Notes: generated by a model not told the origin, from the letters alone. DNA of 64,000 bases from Kiloniella spongiae (GCF_001026905.1 NZ_LAQL01000005.1:182322-246321), one strand, 5' to 3'. Positions 1 through 8,844 are shown, counted from the stretch's first letter. Made by a program: numbers and translations.

Positions 1-933
1 TGTTGGCTTTGCATCTTTTGAAAAACCGCTGTCATCCGCGATTTTATAAACAAGCGCCATACCATCCGCAGCCGCATCCCAGAAAGGTGTTGCTGTCGGG
101 AAGACATAATCTTTTGCTTCTGCAGCCTGAATTGTCAGGTAATCACCAGCCCAGACATTGCCCATGTAGGTAACATCAGCACCAACAGTGTTACATGATT
201 TAAGCAGTGAGATTACAGAACCACCCAGATTTCCAACATATGCATAGTTCGCACCTGACTCTTTAATGGTTAGGCACTGAGCTTTAAAATCACCAGGGCC
301 AAGCGGCACAACAACCGGCGGCAAAACCTCTAGCCCGAGCTCTGTCGCATACTCTGCACAACCTTCTTTTGGCGCGTTTGGATAGGGATGGTTATCTCCC
401 GTATGCACGAATTTAGGATTAGAAAGCCCTTTTTCTTTGGCATCACCCGCAGCCCACTGCACAAGCGCACGGCAAGCATCGGTATAGGATGGGCCATAAA
501 AGAAATTGTATGGCGCAGGCTTTTTGGTTTTTGGGTTTTTACCTGTTGGATCAGTCAAATGCCCTGAATAAGATGCAGACCAGACCGGAACCTGATCTTT
601 TGCTACGAATGAAATCAGGGCCTCGGTATCACCCGTTCCCCAGCCTTGTAGCGCAATCATGCCTTTTGATTTCCACTTTTTATAGTTCGCAATCGCTTGC
701 GGTACTTTGTAAGCGTAATCAATCGTTTCCATTTCAATTTTAGTGCCATCAATTCCCCCAGTCGAATTGATGTAATCAACGGCATCGCGAACGCCAGGAC
801 CATAGAATTTACTAACAAACGATGTCGGGCCTGTGTAATCAACAAGATGACCGACAAATACAGAATCTTCTGCCAAGGCTGGGCTACTAGCTGCCGCCAG
901 GGCAAGTGTTGCGGCGAGAATACGCTGCTTCAT
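1..933 (-). CDS. Branched-chain amino acid-type ABC transporter substrate-binding protein (3' end beyond window)
   Basis: Periplasmic binding protein of the LivK/Peripla_BP_6 class that would deliver substrate to the LivHMG-type permease encoded just upstream on the same strand. The first 311 codons are present; the C-terminus lies beyond the window edge. ATG at 933-931 follows a strong AGGGAGGAA ribosome site. A signal peptide of about 21 residues (MKQRILAATLALAAASSPALA) is followed by the two-lobe fold typical of the family (LVDYTGPTS near the N-terminus, ISLLKSCNTVGAD-type segments later). It is the last visible gene of a minus-strand operon. The ligand is unknown: the acyl-CoA ligase in the same operon suggests an organic or aromatic acid as much as a branched-chain amino acid. 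Confidence 0.9.
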   Translation of the reverse strand, partial: MKQRILAATLALAAASSPALAEDSVFVGHLVDYTGPTSFVSKFYGPGVRDAVDYINSTGGIDGTKIEMETIDYAYKVPQAIANYKKWKSKGMIALQGWGTGDTEALISFVAKDQVPVWSASYSGHLTDPTGKNPKTKKPAPYNFFYGPSYTDACRALVQWAAGDAKEKGLSNPKFVHTGDNHPYPNAPKEGCAEYATELGLEVLPPVVVPLGPGDFKAQCLTIKESGANYAYVGNLGGSVISLLKSCNTVGADVTYMGNVWAGDYLTIQAAEAKDYVFPTATPFWDAAADGMALVYKIADDSGFSKDAKPT

Positions 934-969
934 ATCTTCCTCCCTTTTGGCGGCATCATTATTATACCT

Positions 970-992
970 CCATCCCGGCCGCCACGGGATGG
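970..992 (-). promoter_or_regulatory. Stem-loop between livM-like gene and binding-protein gene
   Basis: Perfect 8-bp arms CCATCCCG / CGGGATGG around a 7-nt loop lie in the 70-bp gap between the permease stop and the binding-protein start. There is no T tract. Hairpins in this position commonly stabilise or attenuate transcripts so that the binding protein is made in excess; that role is inferred. Confidence 0.45.
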
Positions 993-1003
993 ACTACACT
1001 CTC

Positions 1004-2068
1004 TTAATGAGAGAATGGATAAAGCTTCCAACTCGCCCGGATAAGGCGCCAACGATGAATAAGTCCTTCTGGTTCAAAAATAAGAAATAGAATAATCACG
1101 GCGCCAACAGACATTTCTTTAATATAGGCTTTGCTCTGCTCAATGCCCTCAAAAACCATCGCGGCACTACTCGCAACTTCTTCCATAAACTGAGGCAACA
1201 GCAGGATGAAAATCGCCCCTAGCAGGGAACCGGAAACGGATCCCAAGCCACCAATGATGATCATTGCCAGGAATTGGATGGAAAGCAAAATTGTAAAGCC
1301 TTCGACAGATACATATTGCAGATAGTGTGCGTAGAGAGCACCACCGAGACCAGCAAAGAAACTGGACACGCCAAAAGACATAATCCGGTAACGAGTTAGG
1401 TTGATACCCATAATTTCAGCCGAAAGATAATGGTCACGAACAGCAACCAATGCACGTCCATCTCTGGAACGGCGCAGGTTACTTACCGCTAGAAAAGAAA
1501 CCACTACCCAAAATAGAACCAAATAGAAATATTTTGTATCGGTATCGAGGTCTATTCCCAAAAAGTTTACGACCTCAGCAGCAGAACCATAGGCCCCGCC
1601 AGAGAACCAGTCAGCGCGAGAAAAAAAGTCCTGTAGAATGAACTGCGATGCCAACGTAGCGATTGCAAGATAAAGCCCCTTGAGACGTGCAGCCGGAATA
1701 CCAAAGATCATCCCAATCGCTGTAGTCATCAAGCCAGCAAGTGGGATGCAGATAAAGACAGGAATACCAGTCGTGTTATTTAACCAGGCGGATGCAAAAG
1801 CACCAAAACCAAAAAAGGCTGAATGCCCCAGTGAAATTTGCCCGGTAAAACCGACAAGAACATTCAAGCCAAGGGCAGCAATTGCATAAATCCCGATCAA
1901 GATCATCTGGCTGATATAAAAATCATTAAAGAACAAAGGCGTAAATAACAGTGCAAAAATACCTAGATATACAGTCCAGCCTTCAACTTTTGTACGAAAT
2001 AGCGACGTATCTGCGCTATAACTGGTTCTGAAATCGCCACAAGGGCGCGGATGAGGAACATGTGACAT
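1004..2068 (-). CDS. livM: Branched-chain amino acid-type ABC transporter permease (LivM family)
   Basis: Inner-membrane permease subunit, 354 residues. About 20 cytoplasmic residues are followed by a run of hydrophobic helices with the family signature GFTGQISLGHSAFFG near residue 75, and a second permease signature in IIIGGLGSVSGSLLGA. The ATG at 2068 has an AGGGAG ribosome site. It starts 19 bp after the LivH-type stop and is followed by the binding-protein gene, so the three form one transcription unit. It pairs with LivH as the heterodimeric membrane channel. The family call is firm; the true substrate is not shown by sequence. Confidence 0.93.
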   Translation of the reverse strand: MSHVPHPRPCGDFRTSYSADTSLFRTKVEGWTVYLGIFALLFTPLFFNDFYISQMILIGIYAIAALGLNVLVGFTGQISLGHSAFFGFGAFASAWLNNTTGIPVFICIPLAGLMTTAIGMIFGIPAARLKGLYLAIATLASQFILQDFFSRADWFSGGAYGSAAEVVNFLGIDLDTDTKYFYLVLFWVVVSFLAVSNLRRSRDGRALVAVRDHYLSAEIMGINLTRYRIMSFGVSSFFAGLGGALYAHYLQYVSVEGFTILLSIQFLAMIIIGGLGSVSGSLLGAIFILLLPQFMEEVASSAAMVFEGIEQSKAYIKEMSVGAVIILFLIFEPEGLIHRWRLIRASWKLYPFSH

Positions 2069-2087
2069 AACTTAACCGCTCCCTTTC

Positions 2088-2981
2088 TTAGATGCGTTCA
2101 ATATCTTTGGTGCCGAAAAGACCATAGGGTCTTATCATCAGAATAATGATCAATACATAAAACGGTGCAACAGTATACATGTTGCCAATGTGGAAGAATT
2201 GACCATCGAAAAATTCTGCCAAATTTTCCAGAAGACCAATGATGACACCACCGATAACAGCGCCAACAATTGAATCAAGCCCACCAACAATCACAGCGGG
2301 GAAAACCTTAATTCCGATAATCGCCAATGAGTTGGAAACAGCATTTACAAGACCCAGAACAACGCCTGCGATACAGGACACCAAGGCTGAAATAGCCCAA
2401 GCCATCGCAAAAACCTGCTTAACTGAAATACCAAGAGACTGCGCAACTTGCTGGTTAAAGGCTGTCGCCCGCATCGCAAGCCCATAGCGCGAGAATTTGA
2501 AGAAGTAATAGAAAAGCCCCATGACAAACAAAGAAAGCACCAGCGACATTAAGTAAGCAGTTTCGACCTGCAGTCCCCCGATAGATACTGTCTCATCGCC
2601 GAAAACAGACGGAAATCTCTCGGCTGAGTTTCCAAAAACCCAGTTCATCAGTGCTTGCATAAATATTGAAAGTCCGATGGTCACCATAATGACAGAAATA
2701 ATGGGCTCGCCGATCAACGGCCTTAGAATAACCATCTGCACTAGAATGCCAAAAATCGTCATGAAGCCCATGGCAAATATAAAGGCGAGGACAAAAGGTA
2801 ATTGCCACTTCATGACAAAAAACCAACACACCCAAGCGCCAAGGACGAGGAACTCACCCTGAGCAAAGTTAACCACTTGTGTTGATTTATAAATCAATAC
2901 AAAACACATGGCGACAACACCATAAAGCAATCCCACAATGATGCCATTAATCATGAGTTGGAATAATAGATCCCAGTTCAT
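2088..2981 (-). CDS. livH: Branched-chain amino acid-type ABC transporter permease (LivH family)
   Basis: Second permease subunit, about 297 residues from the start chosen here. The signature VNFAQGEFLVLGA near the N-terminus and GIKVFPAVIVGGLDSIVGA in the second half are typical of LivH. An in-frame upstream start at 3029 exists, but ATG at 2981 lies 1 nt beyond the TAA of the upstream ligase gene and has GGGGGCG in ribosome-site position, so 2981 is preferred. It is translationally close-coupled to the ligase gene. Confidence 0.92.
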   Translation of the reverse strand: MNWDLLFQLMINGIIVGLLYGVVAMCFVLIYKSTQVVNFAQGEFLVLGAWVCWFFVMKWQLPFVLAFIFAMGFMTIFGILVQMVILRPLIGEPIISVIMVTIGLSIFMQALMNWVFGNSAERFPSVFGDETVSIGGLQVETAYLMSLVLSLFVMGLFYYFFKFSRYGLAMRATAFNQQVAQSLGISVKQVFAMAWAISALVSCIAGVVLGLVNAVSNSLAIIGIKVFPAVIVGGLDSIVGAVIGGVIIGLLENLAEFFDGQFFHIGNMYTVAPFYVLIIILMIRPYGLFGTKDIERI

Positions 2982-2982
2982 C

Positions 2983-5016
2983 TTAACGCCCCCCAGCCAG
3001 CTGTTTTTCCGGGCGTGGGCTTGCACCATCAGACCCTAAATTTTCGATGTTAAGTGTGGTAACAATTCGTTGTTTTGAGCCATCTTGAAAATGAATAACA
3101 GTATCAATATCAACATGGTCATCATCGGAATAAAGTCGATCGATAATATCCCCGTACTTATCAGCAATCACGCCACGACGTACTTTTCTTGTCCGCGTTA
3201 ACTCACCATCATCAGCATCCAGCTCTTTGTACAACAACAAAAACTTTTTGATCTGTTGTGCGGGTGGCAAGGTCGTATTTACGGTTTCAACTTCTTTACG
3301 AATCTGCTCATAAACAACGGATTGCGCTGATAAATCAGTGTAAGTCGTAAAACGAAGGCGACGCTTTTCCGCCCACTTGGACACGATAGGATAACGGATG
3401 CAAATCATTGCGGTCAGATAAGGTTTATCTGCCCCTAAAATGACGGCTTCTGCAACATAAGTCGAAAATTTCAATTTATTTTCAATATATTGCGGAGAAA
3501 ACTTCACACCGGAAGTCGTGCTCGCCAAATCATTGATGCGGTCAATAACAACTAAATGTCCATCATCATTAAAATAACCAGCATCCCCTGTCAGGAACCA
3601 ACCGTCACTTCCAAAAGTTTCTTTGCTGGCTTCTTCATTTTTATAATAGCCGCGCATCATGTTGCCGTGATTGACGCAAATTTCTCCCAGCCCTTCTTTA
3701 TCCGGGTTATCAATTCGCAATTCAACACCCGGCATCGGAGAACCGACCGTTTCATGATTAACGTCATCGGCTTTGTGAATTGTATGCGCCCCGAGCGCTT
3801 CGGTTTGGCCATAAAGTTGGCGCAACGGAATACCCATGGAGAGGAAAAATTTGAAAGTATCCGGCCCCATAGCCGCCCCACCAGTGGCCGCAGATTTCAG
3901 ATTTTTAAAGCCCAAGCGATCACGCAGGGCGCGCATCAACAACCACTCGGCGCTAGCGGACTCTTTTCCGTCATCTAACGCTTGAAGAGCTTTTTTCGCA
4001 CCCCAATCGTACATCTTTTGCTTCCACGGACTTGAGTCCATCATTCGGGCTCTAACATCCGCGGCAATTGTCTCCCATACTCTAGGGGCTAACAGCACAA
4101 AGCTTGGGCCGATTTCTCGCAAATCAGCCATAACAGTTGATTGTTCTTCCGGGAAATTGACCTTCATACGAGATATCAAATTCCAAGCCACTGAATACAT
4201 CTGTTCCATCACCCAACTCAGCGGAAGAACAGCAAGATACTCATCATCAGGTGTCTTCGGGTCTGCCCGCAGATAGGATGCGGCATGACCAAGAAATGCC
4301 CTGTGCGGCCACATTGACAACTTTGGATTTGAAGTGGTGCCCGATGTTGTACAAAGAACAGCAACATCATCAGTGTCTGTTGCGCTGATTAAAAGATCAT
4401 AAGCATTACTATCTTTATCCAGAGAAGCTTGGCCAATCTTTTCCAGGTCCTCCAAAGACATCAATCGAGGATCATCATACTTACGCATCCCTCGTGGATC
4501 AGTATAAATGATGTATTTGATAGAGGGGATGCGATCTTCCAGATTAAGAAACTTATCAACCTGTTCTTCATCTTCAGCAATGACAATCTTCGGTTCAGTA
4601 TAATCAGTCAAGTAAGCGATTTCATCTTCCAGAGCATCCCGATAAATACCCATACTCATTGCACGACAGGCATGAGCCGCCACTTCTCCCCAGACCCATT
4701 CTACCCTGTTATCACCAATCAGGATAACTGTGTCATCCTGACCAATTCCCAACTCGGCCATGCCAAGCGCCATACGACCAACATGATCGTTAAAATCTTT
4801 CCAGGTAAAACGATTCCAGATTCCGAACTCTTTTTCGCGTTGCGCCACAGCATCCGGAAAATGCGCTGCATTATAGGCAAGGATTTTTGGGAGCGTGTCA
4901 TATAGCTCAACATCAACCTGATCAGTTGCTTTCGCATCCCAGGCAATATTATTCCCGGCAATGACGTGTGCATTTTCGACAACGCTTAGATTTGGTTTGT
5001 TATCTATATCATTCAT
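2983..5016 (-). CDS. AMP-dependent acyl-CoA ligase (long-chain acyl-CoA synthetase-like)
   Basis: A 677-residue ANL-superfamily enzyme expected to activate a carboxylic acid with ATP and then form its CoA thioester. Visible motifs: the nucleotide loop TTSGTTSNPK at residues 223-232, YGQTE at 402-406 and TGDAGYFNDDGH from 476. The catalytic Lys near the C-terminus was not assigned. It overlaps livG by 4 bp (ATGA) and ends 1 nt before livH, so it sits inside a transporter operon. This arrangement, an AMP ligase embedded in a Liv-type operon, suggests that an imported acid is activated directly. The substrate class (fatty, branched or aromatic) cannot be told from sequence. Confidence 0.88.
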   Translation of the reverse strand: MNDIDNKPNLSVVENAHVIAGNNIAWDAKATDQVDVELYDTLPKILAYNAAHFPDAVAQREKEFGIWNRFTWKDFNDHVGRMALGMAELGIGQDDTVILIGDNRVEWVWGEVAAHACRAMSMGIYRDALEDEIAYLTDYTEPKIVIAEDEEQVDKFLNLEDRIPSIKYIIYTDPRGMRKYDDPRLMSLEDLEKIGQASLDKDSNAYDLLISATDTDDVAVLCTTSGTTSNPKLSMWPHRAFLGHAASYLRADPKTPDDEYLAVLPLSWVMEQMYSVAWNLISRMKVNFPEEQSTVMADLREIGPSFVLLAPRVWETIAADVRARMMDSSPWKQKMYDWGAKKALQALDDGKESASAEWLLMRALRDRLGFKNLKSAATGGAAMGPDTFKFFLSMGIPLRQLYGQTEALGAHTIHKADDVNHETVGSPMPGVELRIDNPDKEGLGEICVNHGNMMRGYYKNEEASKETFGSDGWFLTGDAGYFNDDGHLVVIDRINDLASTTSGVKFSPQYIENKLKFSTYVAEAVILGADKPYLTAMICIRYPIVSKWAEKRRLRFTTYTDLSAQSVVYEQIRKEVETVNTTLPPAQQIKKFLLLYKELDADDGELTRTRKVRRGVIADKYGDIIDRLYSDDDHVDIDTVIHFQDGSKQRIVTTLNIENLGSDGASPRPEKQLAGGR

Positions 5017-5834
5017 AACGCAATCGCCTCGGCTTCTTCGTCGTGAAGCAATTCATCCTCTTCCCCAAGATAAGCATGCTTAACGTGTTCGTTCTCCATG
5101 ACCTCGTCGGGTAAACCCTCGGCAATTTTTTTGCCAAAATCCAAAACCATGACCCGGTTAGAAATGTCCATAACAACCCCCATGTCATGTTCAATCATAA
5201 CAACGGTGACACCTAACTCTTCGTTGAGATCAAGAATATAGCGCGCCATGTCCTCTTTCTCTTCGAGGTTCATACCCGCCATCGGTTCATCGAGTAAAAT
5301 AAGATCTGGATTGATGGCAATGGCCCGTGCAAGTTCGACACGTTTACGCAGGCCATATGATAATGTCCCAGCAGGCTCATTCCGAACATGTTGAATTTCA
5401 AGGAAATCGATAATATCTTCGACATCACGCCGATGCTTAAGCTCTTCTTTCCGTGCCCCACCAATCCAGTAAAGCATTCCGGTAAAGAAGTTATTTTTGA
5501 GCAGATGATGACGCCCCACCATAATATTATCCAGAACGGACATATGGCTAAAAAGAGCCAGGTTCTGAAAGGTTCTTCCAATCCCCAATGCAGCACGATC
5601 ATTGATTGATCGCCCGATCAGACTTTTGCCATTATAGACAATCTCACCTTCCTGAGGCTTGTACCTACCAGAAATGCAATTAAGCATAGAGGTTTTACCA
5701 GCCCCGTTGGGCCCAATAATAGAGAAAACCTCTCCCTTTCGGACAGAAAAACTCACATCCGTTAAGGCTCTAATTCCGCCAAAGCGAAGGTTAATACCTT
5801 TCGCTTCGAGCAACATGTCGCCCAATTGAACCAA
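5013..5834 (-). CDS. livG: Branched-chain amino acid-type ABC transporter ATP-binding protein (LivG family)
   Basis: Cytoplasmic ATPase subunit. Walker A GPNGAGKT, the signature region LSYGLRKRVELARAI and Walker B DLILLDEPMAGM are intact, and the extra LivG-type C-terminal segment is present. The start is uncertain: TTG at 5834 has AGGGAG 7 nt upstream, ATG at 5816 begins the conserved MLLEAKGINLRFGG, and the frame is open to TTG at 5858. It is the first gene of the operon after merR. The LivF partner ATPase is not in the window and probably lies beyond position 1. Confidence 0.92.
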   Translation of the reverse strand: MVQLGDMLLEAKGINLRFGGIRALTDVSFSVRKGEVFSIIGPNGAGKTSMLNCISGRYKPQEGEIVYNGKSLIGRSINDRAALGIGRTFQNLALFSHMSVLDNIMVGRHHLLKNNFFTGMLYWIGGARKEELKHRRDVEDIIDFLEIQHVRNEPAGTLSYGLRKRVELARAIAINPDLILLDEPMAGMNLEEKEDMARYILDLNEELGVTVVMIEHDMGVVMDISNRVMVLDFGKKIAEGLPDEVMENEHVKHAYLGEEDELLHDEEAEAIAL

Positions 5835-5947
5835 ACCACTTCTCCCTGTCCGTGACAAATTTTGCCACTATCCTGTTGGTGTTGAGCAATTTTTCTATCC
5901 GATTTATCGAATATTTATTTATCTACACCGCTAATTGATCTCAAAGA

Positions 5948-6358
5948 TCATGTCTTTTCTTGTTGAACAGTTTTATCTTTTAGTTCGTCCAAACGTTGTG
6001 ATGCTACAGATGTCACCCGCGCCATTTCAGAAAGGATTTCATCAATATCCTCTCTTTTCTCAACAAGTTTAGAACGATGCTTAGCAATACATTCAAGTAA
6101 ACGTTGAATTTGACCACTCTCTCCCGGCTCCAAATCATACATTTCGATGATTTCTCGGATCTCTGCCAAAGAAAAACCAAGGCGCTTTCCACGCAAGATT
6201 AAAATTAATCTCGCCCGGTCACGCGATGAATACAATCTCTTACGGCCTTCCCGATGCGGGTTGAGTAGCTTTTCGCCCTCATAAAACCTCAAGGTCCGGG
6301 TTGTAATCCCAAACTCATGTGTAAGTTCTGTAATGCTATGCAAGCCCTGTCCATTCAT
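5948..6358 (-). CDS. MerR-family transcriptional regulator
   Basis: A 136-residue DNA-binding protein. The N-terminal winged helix has SITELTHEFGITTRTLRFYE (residues 8-27), the classic MerR recognition helix, then a long coiled-coil dimerisation helix to about residue 115. No metal-binding Cys cluster is present, which excludes a MerR/CueR metal sensor. It resembles the LiuR-type regulators of acyl-CoA and branched-chain catabolism. It reads in the same direction as the livG operon, about 115 bp upstream, and is probably its regulator. Confidence 0.85.
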   Translation of the reverse strand: MNGQGLHSITELTHEFGITTRTLRFYEGEKLLNPHREGRKRLYSSRDRARLILILRGKRLGFSLAEIREIIEMYDLEPGESGQIQRLLECIAKHRSKLVEKREDIDEILSEMARVTSVASQRLDELKDKTVQQEKT

Positions 6359-6377
6359 ACTTCATCTTTGTAGCATC

Positions 6378-6392
6378 TTACGTAAAGGTCAA
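6378..6392 (-). promoter_or_regulatory. Candidate MerR-type operator/promoter of the regulator gene
   Basis: On the minus strand a -35-like TTGACC (6392-6387) is followed at once by the palindrome TTACGTAA (6385-6378), 20 bp before the regulator ATG. MerR-family proteins bind dyads within the spacer of their promoters, and LiuR-like regulators favour ACGTAA-containing sites. The -10 element is not clear, so this is tentative. Confidence 0.3.
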
Positions 6393-6542
6393 TTAAATTA
6401 TTTACCCCTTAGACAATACCTGGTCGATAAAAACTTAAATGCCCATTTTCTTCTTTCTGATAAAATCAACATAATAAATTGATAATAAATAGTTTTTTTA
6501 TTACCTACTTACGATTTTGCGCTACTTTAACAGAATAATGGC

Positions 6543-6592
6543 ATCTGCTTATTTGCAGATAAACACATAATTTCGCATCTAAGATCTGCAAA
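6543..6592. repeat. Cluster of inverted repeats with ATCTGC/GCAGAT units
   Basis: Three copies: ATCTGC at 6543-6548, GCAGAT at 6555-6560 and ATCTGC at 6584-6589. The last two extend to the 9-bp arms TTTGCAGAT and ATCTGCAAA. They lie in noncoding DNA away from either neighbouring start. Function unknown; chance is possible in AT-rich sequence. Confidence 0.3.
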
Positions 6593-6750
6593 ATAACACA
6601 CCAAAAAAGAATAGCTACGCCTAGAACAAGTATAAACCTATTAAACCCAACAAGAATTCACCCCTAATGCCTTCGTAAATTTAATCGTATTTGTAATATT
6701 ATTACTTAACTTTGAATGCATCATAATTCACTTTTAGGCAAAACGGACGG

Positions 6751-6778
6751 AAGCCAGATTACAAATACAACCTGGCTT
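6751..6778 (-). terminator. Possible terminator after the small DUF1127-like gene
   Basis: Arms AAGCCAG / CTGGCTT with a 14-nt loop lie about 50 bp past the stop of the small gene. On the minus strand only a short TTTT run follows after a CCGTCCG spacer, so terminator activity would be weak. Confidence 0.4.
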
Positions 6779-6826
6779 CTGCTCAATTTAAGCTCGAATA
6801 TAATTCCAAGCAGCCTATCTTAACCT

Positions 6827-6991
6827 CTACCAAAAATGTTCTTGCCTAAATGGCCATTTAGGTGGATCGGGATCAGCTGGTAATCCGATGTCTTTACGAA
6901 TTGATGCAGGCAGATCCTGAACATCTATAGCTGTAGCTTTCTCGTGCAAGTTTGAAAAAATACGGTTGAATAGCTTGATAACTCTAGCCAT
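6827..6991 (-). CDS. Small DUF1127-like protein (54 aa)
   Basis: A 54-residue ORF with a good ribosome site (GGAG, 6 nt before ATG at 6991). The N-terminus MARVIKLFNRIFSNL is basic and amphipathic. It is followed by DLPASIRKDIGLPADPDPP, which resembles the D-LP-x-LL-RDIGL core of DUF1127 (YjiS-like) small proteins, common in alphaproteobacteria. Some members of that family bind RNA or influence RNA turnover and phosphate or nitrogen responses; no function is assigned here. The gene stands alone between the MerR and AraC genes. Confidence 0.6.
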   Translation of the reverse strand: MARVIKLFNRIFSNLHEKATAIDVQDLPASIRKDIGLPADPDPPKWPFRQEHFW

Positions 6992-7594
6992 GACTTACTC
7001 CATAAAATGTAAGCACGACTGTCTGGAATTTCTAAATAGTTACTCGTATAGCACCCAGTATTTGACCGCAATCTCCCTGACAAATAGGCGTCGTAAAACC
7101 ATTATCCCAAGATATCTCTCCCCAAAGGAGGGAAAGCTATTTCCGAACAGGCAAGTACCAGCACATAGATCATCGTTATGAGAACAAAGATCTTATGACC
7201 AGAAGCCAAAAAGTCAGTCAAAAAGTCGAATTATGAGTGAATAAGTGAAATACTATTTCAGACAGTCAGTGCCGAAAAGGTGAGGCACTTGGTGGAGTTC
7301 TATTTAGTTACATCCACGAAATGCTGATCCGAAAACACGAGTAACATAAGCTCGGCGAGAACGATTCCCGAATGCGCTCGTGCGGACGTATGCAGAGGCG
7401 AAATTACGGGTCATAAAACGTTCCTTGTTAAAGCTTAAAGTAGTTCACAAAAAACAAATACCCACCCTGACTTTATTTGCCAAGTACCAAAATAGCCTTC
7501 AAAAACAATTCTCTGACGCGCGTGACAAAAAAGCAACAGTTACTGTTACTACACACAAAGGGTTTCATTCTATACAGCTGATTAAGCACAAACC
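6992..7594. other. 603-bp stretch with no convincing gene
   Basis: Two open frames (71 and 72 codons, plus strand) lack ribosome sites and family resemblance. A short hairpin GTGCC / GGCAC lies near 7270-7290. Composition between 7300 and 7420 is richer in GC than the flanks and may be the trace of a decayed gene, but no family could be recognised. Confidence 0.5.
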
Positions 7595-8629
7595 TTAAGG
7601 TTGATACCTTACATTTGGATAATTTAGTCGCCACTCTTTCGGACTTTGCCCTGTTACTCGCTTGAATTCTCGGTTAAAATTCGATTTTGTCTGAAACCCT
7701 GATTCCAGCATAATATTCGTAATAGACTCATTTGTTTCTGCAAGGCGGCGACAGGCCTCTGCAACCCTATACTCATTAATAAACTGAGATACATTTTGCC
7801 CCCTCAGTCGATTAATCGCACCTGATATACGCCGGGAAGTAACGCCGCTTTTTCGGGCGAGACGATCCAAGCTTAAATCATAGTCCTGATAGATTGATTT
7901 CTCTTCAAGTAACTCTTCTATTTTTATCAAAATACCCTGATCTTCCGGTTCGATATCACGACTGGGTTGCTTATCCCCAATGTCACCGCTTTGTACTGTC
8001 ACCGTTTGCCCGACAACAGATGCAGCAACCCCCAAAAGGAACAAAGCAGGGACATTTGCAAACGAAACAACTACCCCCGAGAGTTGACCATCCATAAATC
8101 GAAAATCGTAAGAAATGAAAATATCGACGCCCGCAAAAGCAATCAGGATAATAGAGGTCACCCACAGGGCTAAATGGGTCCGCGGCGCTTCGGACAGCCG
8201 AACCGCATTCAGGCAATCAGGGCCAGATACCGCCAACCTTAAAAGGGTCAGGCCATAAAATAAGTAGATCACGATTAAAGCGATATCAATCGGGTCGGGC
8301 CACACTTGGATCAGTGCAATAACCAAAAGAGTTGGTAAAAGATGATACCAATCTTTTGAGAATGAAATTTCTCTGCCTTGACCTGCAAAACTCCTGAAGC
8401 TCAACCACGCTAAAGACGCCCAACTGGCAGCTAAAATTGATTGTAAAGGAAGAAATGTCAGTACGCCGTATCCCCACCGTATCCCAATCAACACAGAGAG
8501 AACAGCATAGAGAACAATCAAAGCTTGAAAGAGGCGACTTTTTTGCAAAGCCCCGCCACTCAGAATTCCTTGTACGAGGAAAATCAGTAGTAACAAAGCC
8601 ACAACAAAAGAGAGAGGAATAAATAACAT
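7595..8629 (-). CDS. AraC-family transcriptional regulator with N-terminal membrane domain
   Basis: A 344-residue protein. Residues 1 to about 215 form six or seven hydrophobic segments (from PLSFVVALLLLIFLVQGIL to FANVPALFLLGVAASVVGQT). The C-terminal 100 residues are an AraC/XylS double helix-turn-helix with LDRLARKSGVTSRRISGAIN and the family motif TNIMLESGFQTKSNFNREFK. It is a membrane-anchored regulator of the type found beside hydrolase or oxidoreductase genes. It is divergent from the alpha/beta hydrolase gene at 8845; the region between contains three dyads that could be its binding sites. Confidence 0.85.
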   Translation of the reverse strand: MLFIPLSFVVALLLLIFLVQGILSGGALQKSRLFQALIVLYAVLSVLIGIRWGYGVLTFLPLQSILAASWASLAWLSFRSFAGQGREISFSKDWYHLLPTLLVIALIQVWPDPIDIALIVIYLFYGLTLLRLAVSGPDCLNAVRLSEAPRTHLALWVTSIILIAFAGVDIFISYDFRFMDGQLSGVVVSFANVPALFLLGVAASVVGQTVTVQSGDIGDKQPSRDIEPEDQGILIKIEELLEEKSIYQDYDLSLDRLARKSGVTSRRISGAINRLRGQNVSQFINEYRVAEACRRLAETNESITNIMLESGFQTKSNFNREFKRVTGQSPKEWRLNYPNVRYQP

Positions 8630-8707
8630 AAAGACCTAGTGAAAAGGATTTATCGGACAGGAGCTGCACACATAATCTAAGAGAAACATATCCAAGAATG
8701 TGAGGAA

Positions 8708-8765
8708 AGTCATACCGATTATGACTAAATCGCGATTAAGAACGACCTAAATCACGTTTTAGGTC
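8708..8765. promoter_or_regulatory. Three consecutive palindromes in the AraC/hydrolase divergent region
   Basis: Read directly: AGTCAT-7 nt-ATGACT (8708-8726), the perfect 10-mer AATCGCGATT (8728-8737), and GACCTAAA-6 nt-TTTAGGTC (8744-8765). All fall in the 215-bp gap between two divergent starts. They are likely operator sites; the binding protein is not shown. Confidence 0.45.
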
Positions 8766-8844
8766 TAAGTTTTAAGCCAAGTAAGTCAAAGACAAAGAGT
8801 AACTCATCATTTCCCTTCATCAAATTGATAAAAGGTATTGTAAA

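Larger units (their letters stand above)
6359..6826. other. 468-bp AT-rich intergenic stretch, no gene recognised
   Basis: No coding region with a credible ribosome site or family resemblance was seen on either strand. The stretch holds the merR upstream region, a cluster of ATCTGC/GCAGAT inverted repeats and a possible terminator for the small gene that follows. Confidence 0.6.

Noticed and set aside
3556..3978. 140-codon plus-strand open frame inside the acyl-CoA ligase
   Set aside because: Shadow of a well-supported minus-strand gene; no independent evidence.
6966..7181. 71-codon open frame
   Set aside because: Overlaps the start of the small DUF1127-like gene on the opposite strand and has no ribosome site or family resemblance.
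7380..7598. 72-codon Lys-rich open frame
   Set aside because: GTG start without ribosome site, no recognisable family, and it abuts the convergent end of the AraC gene; treated as noncoding.
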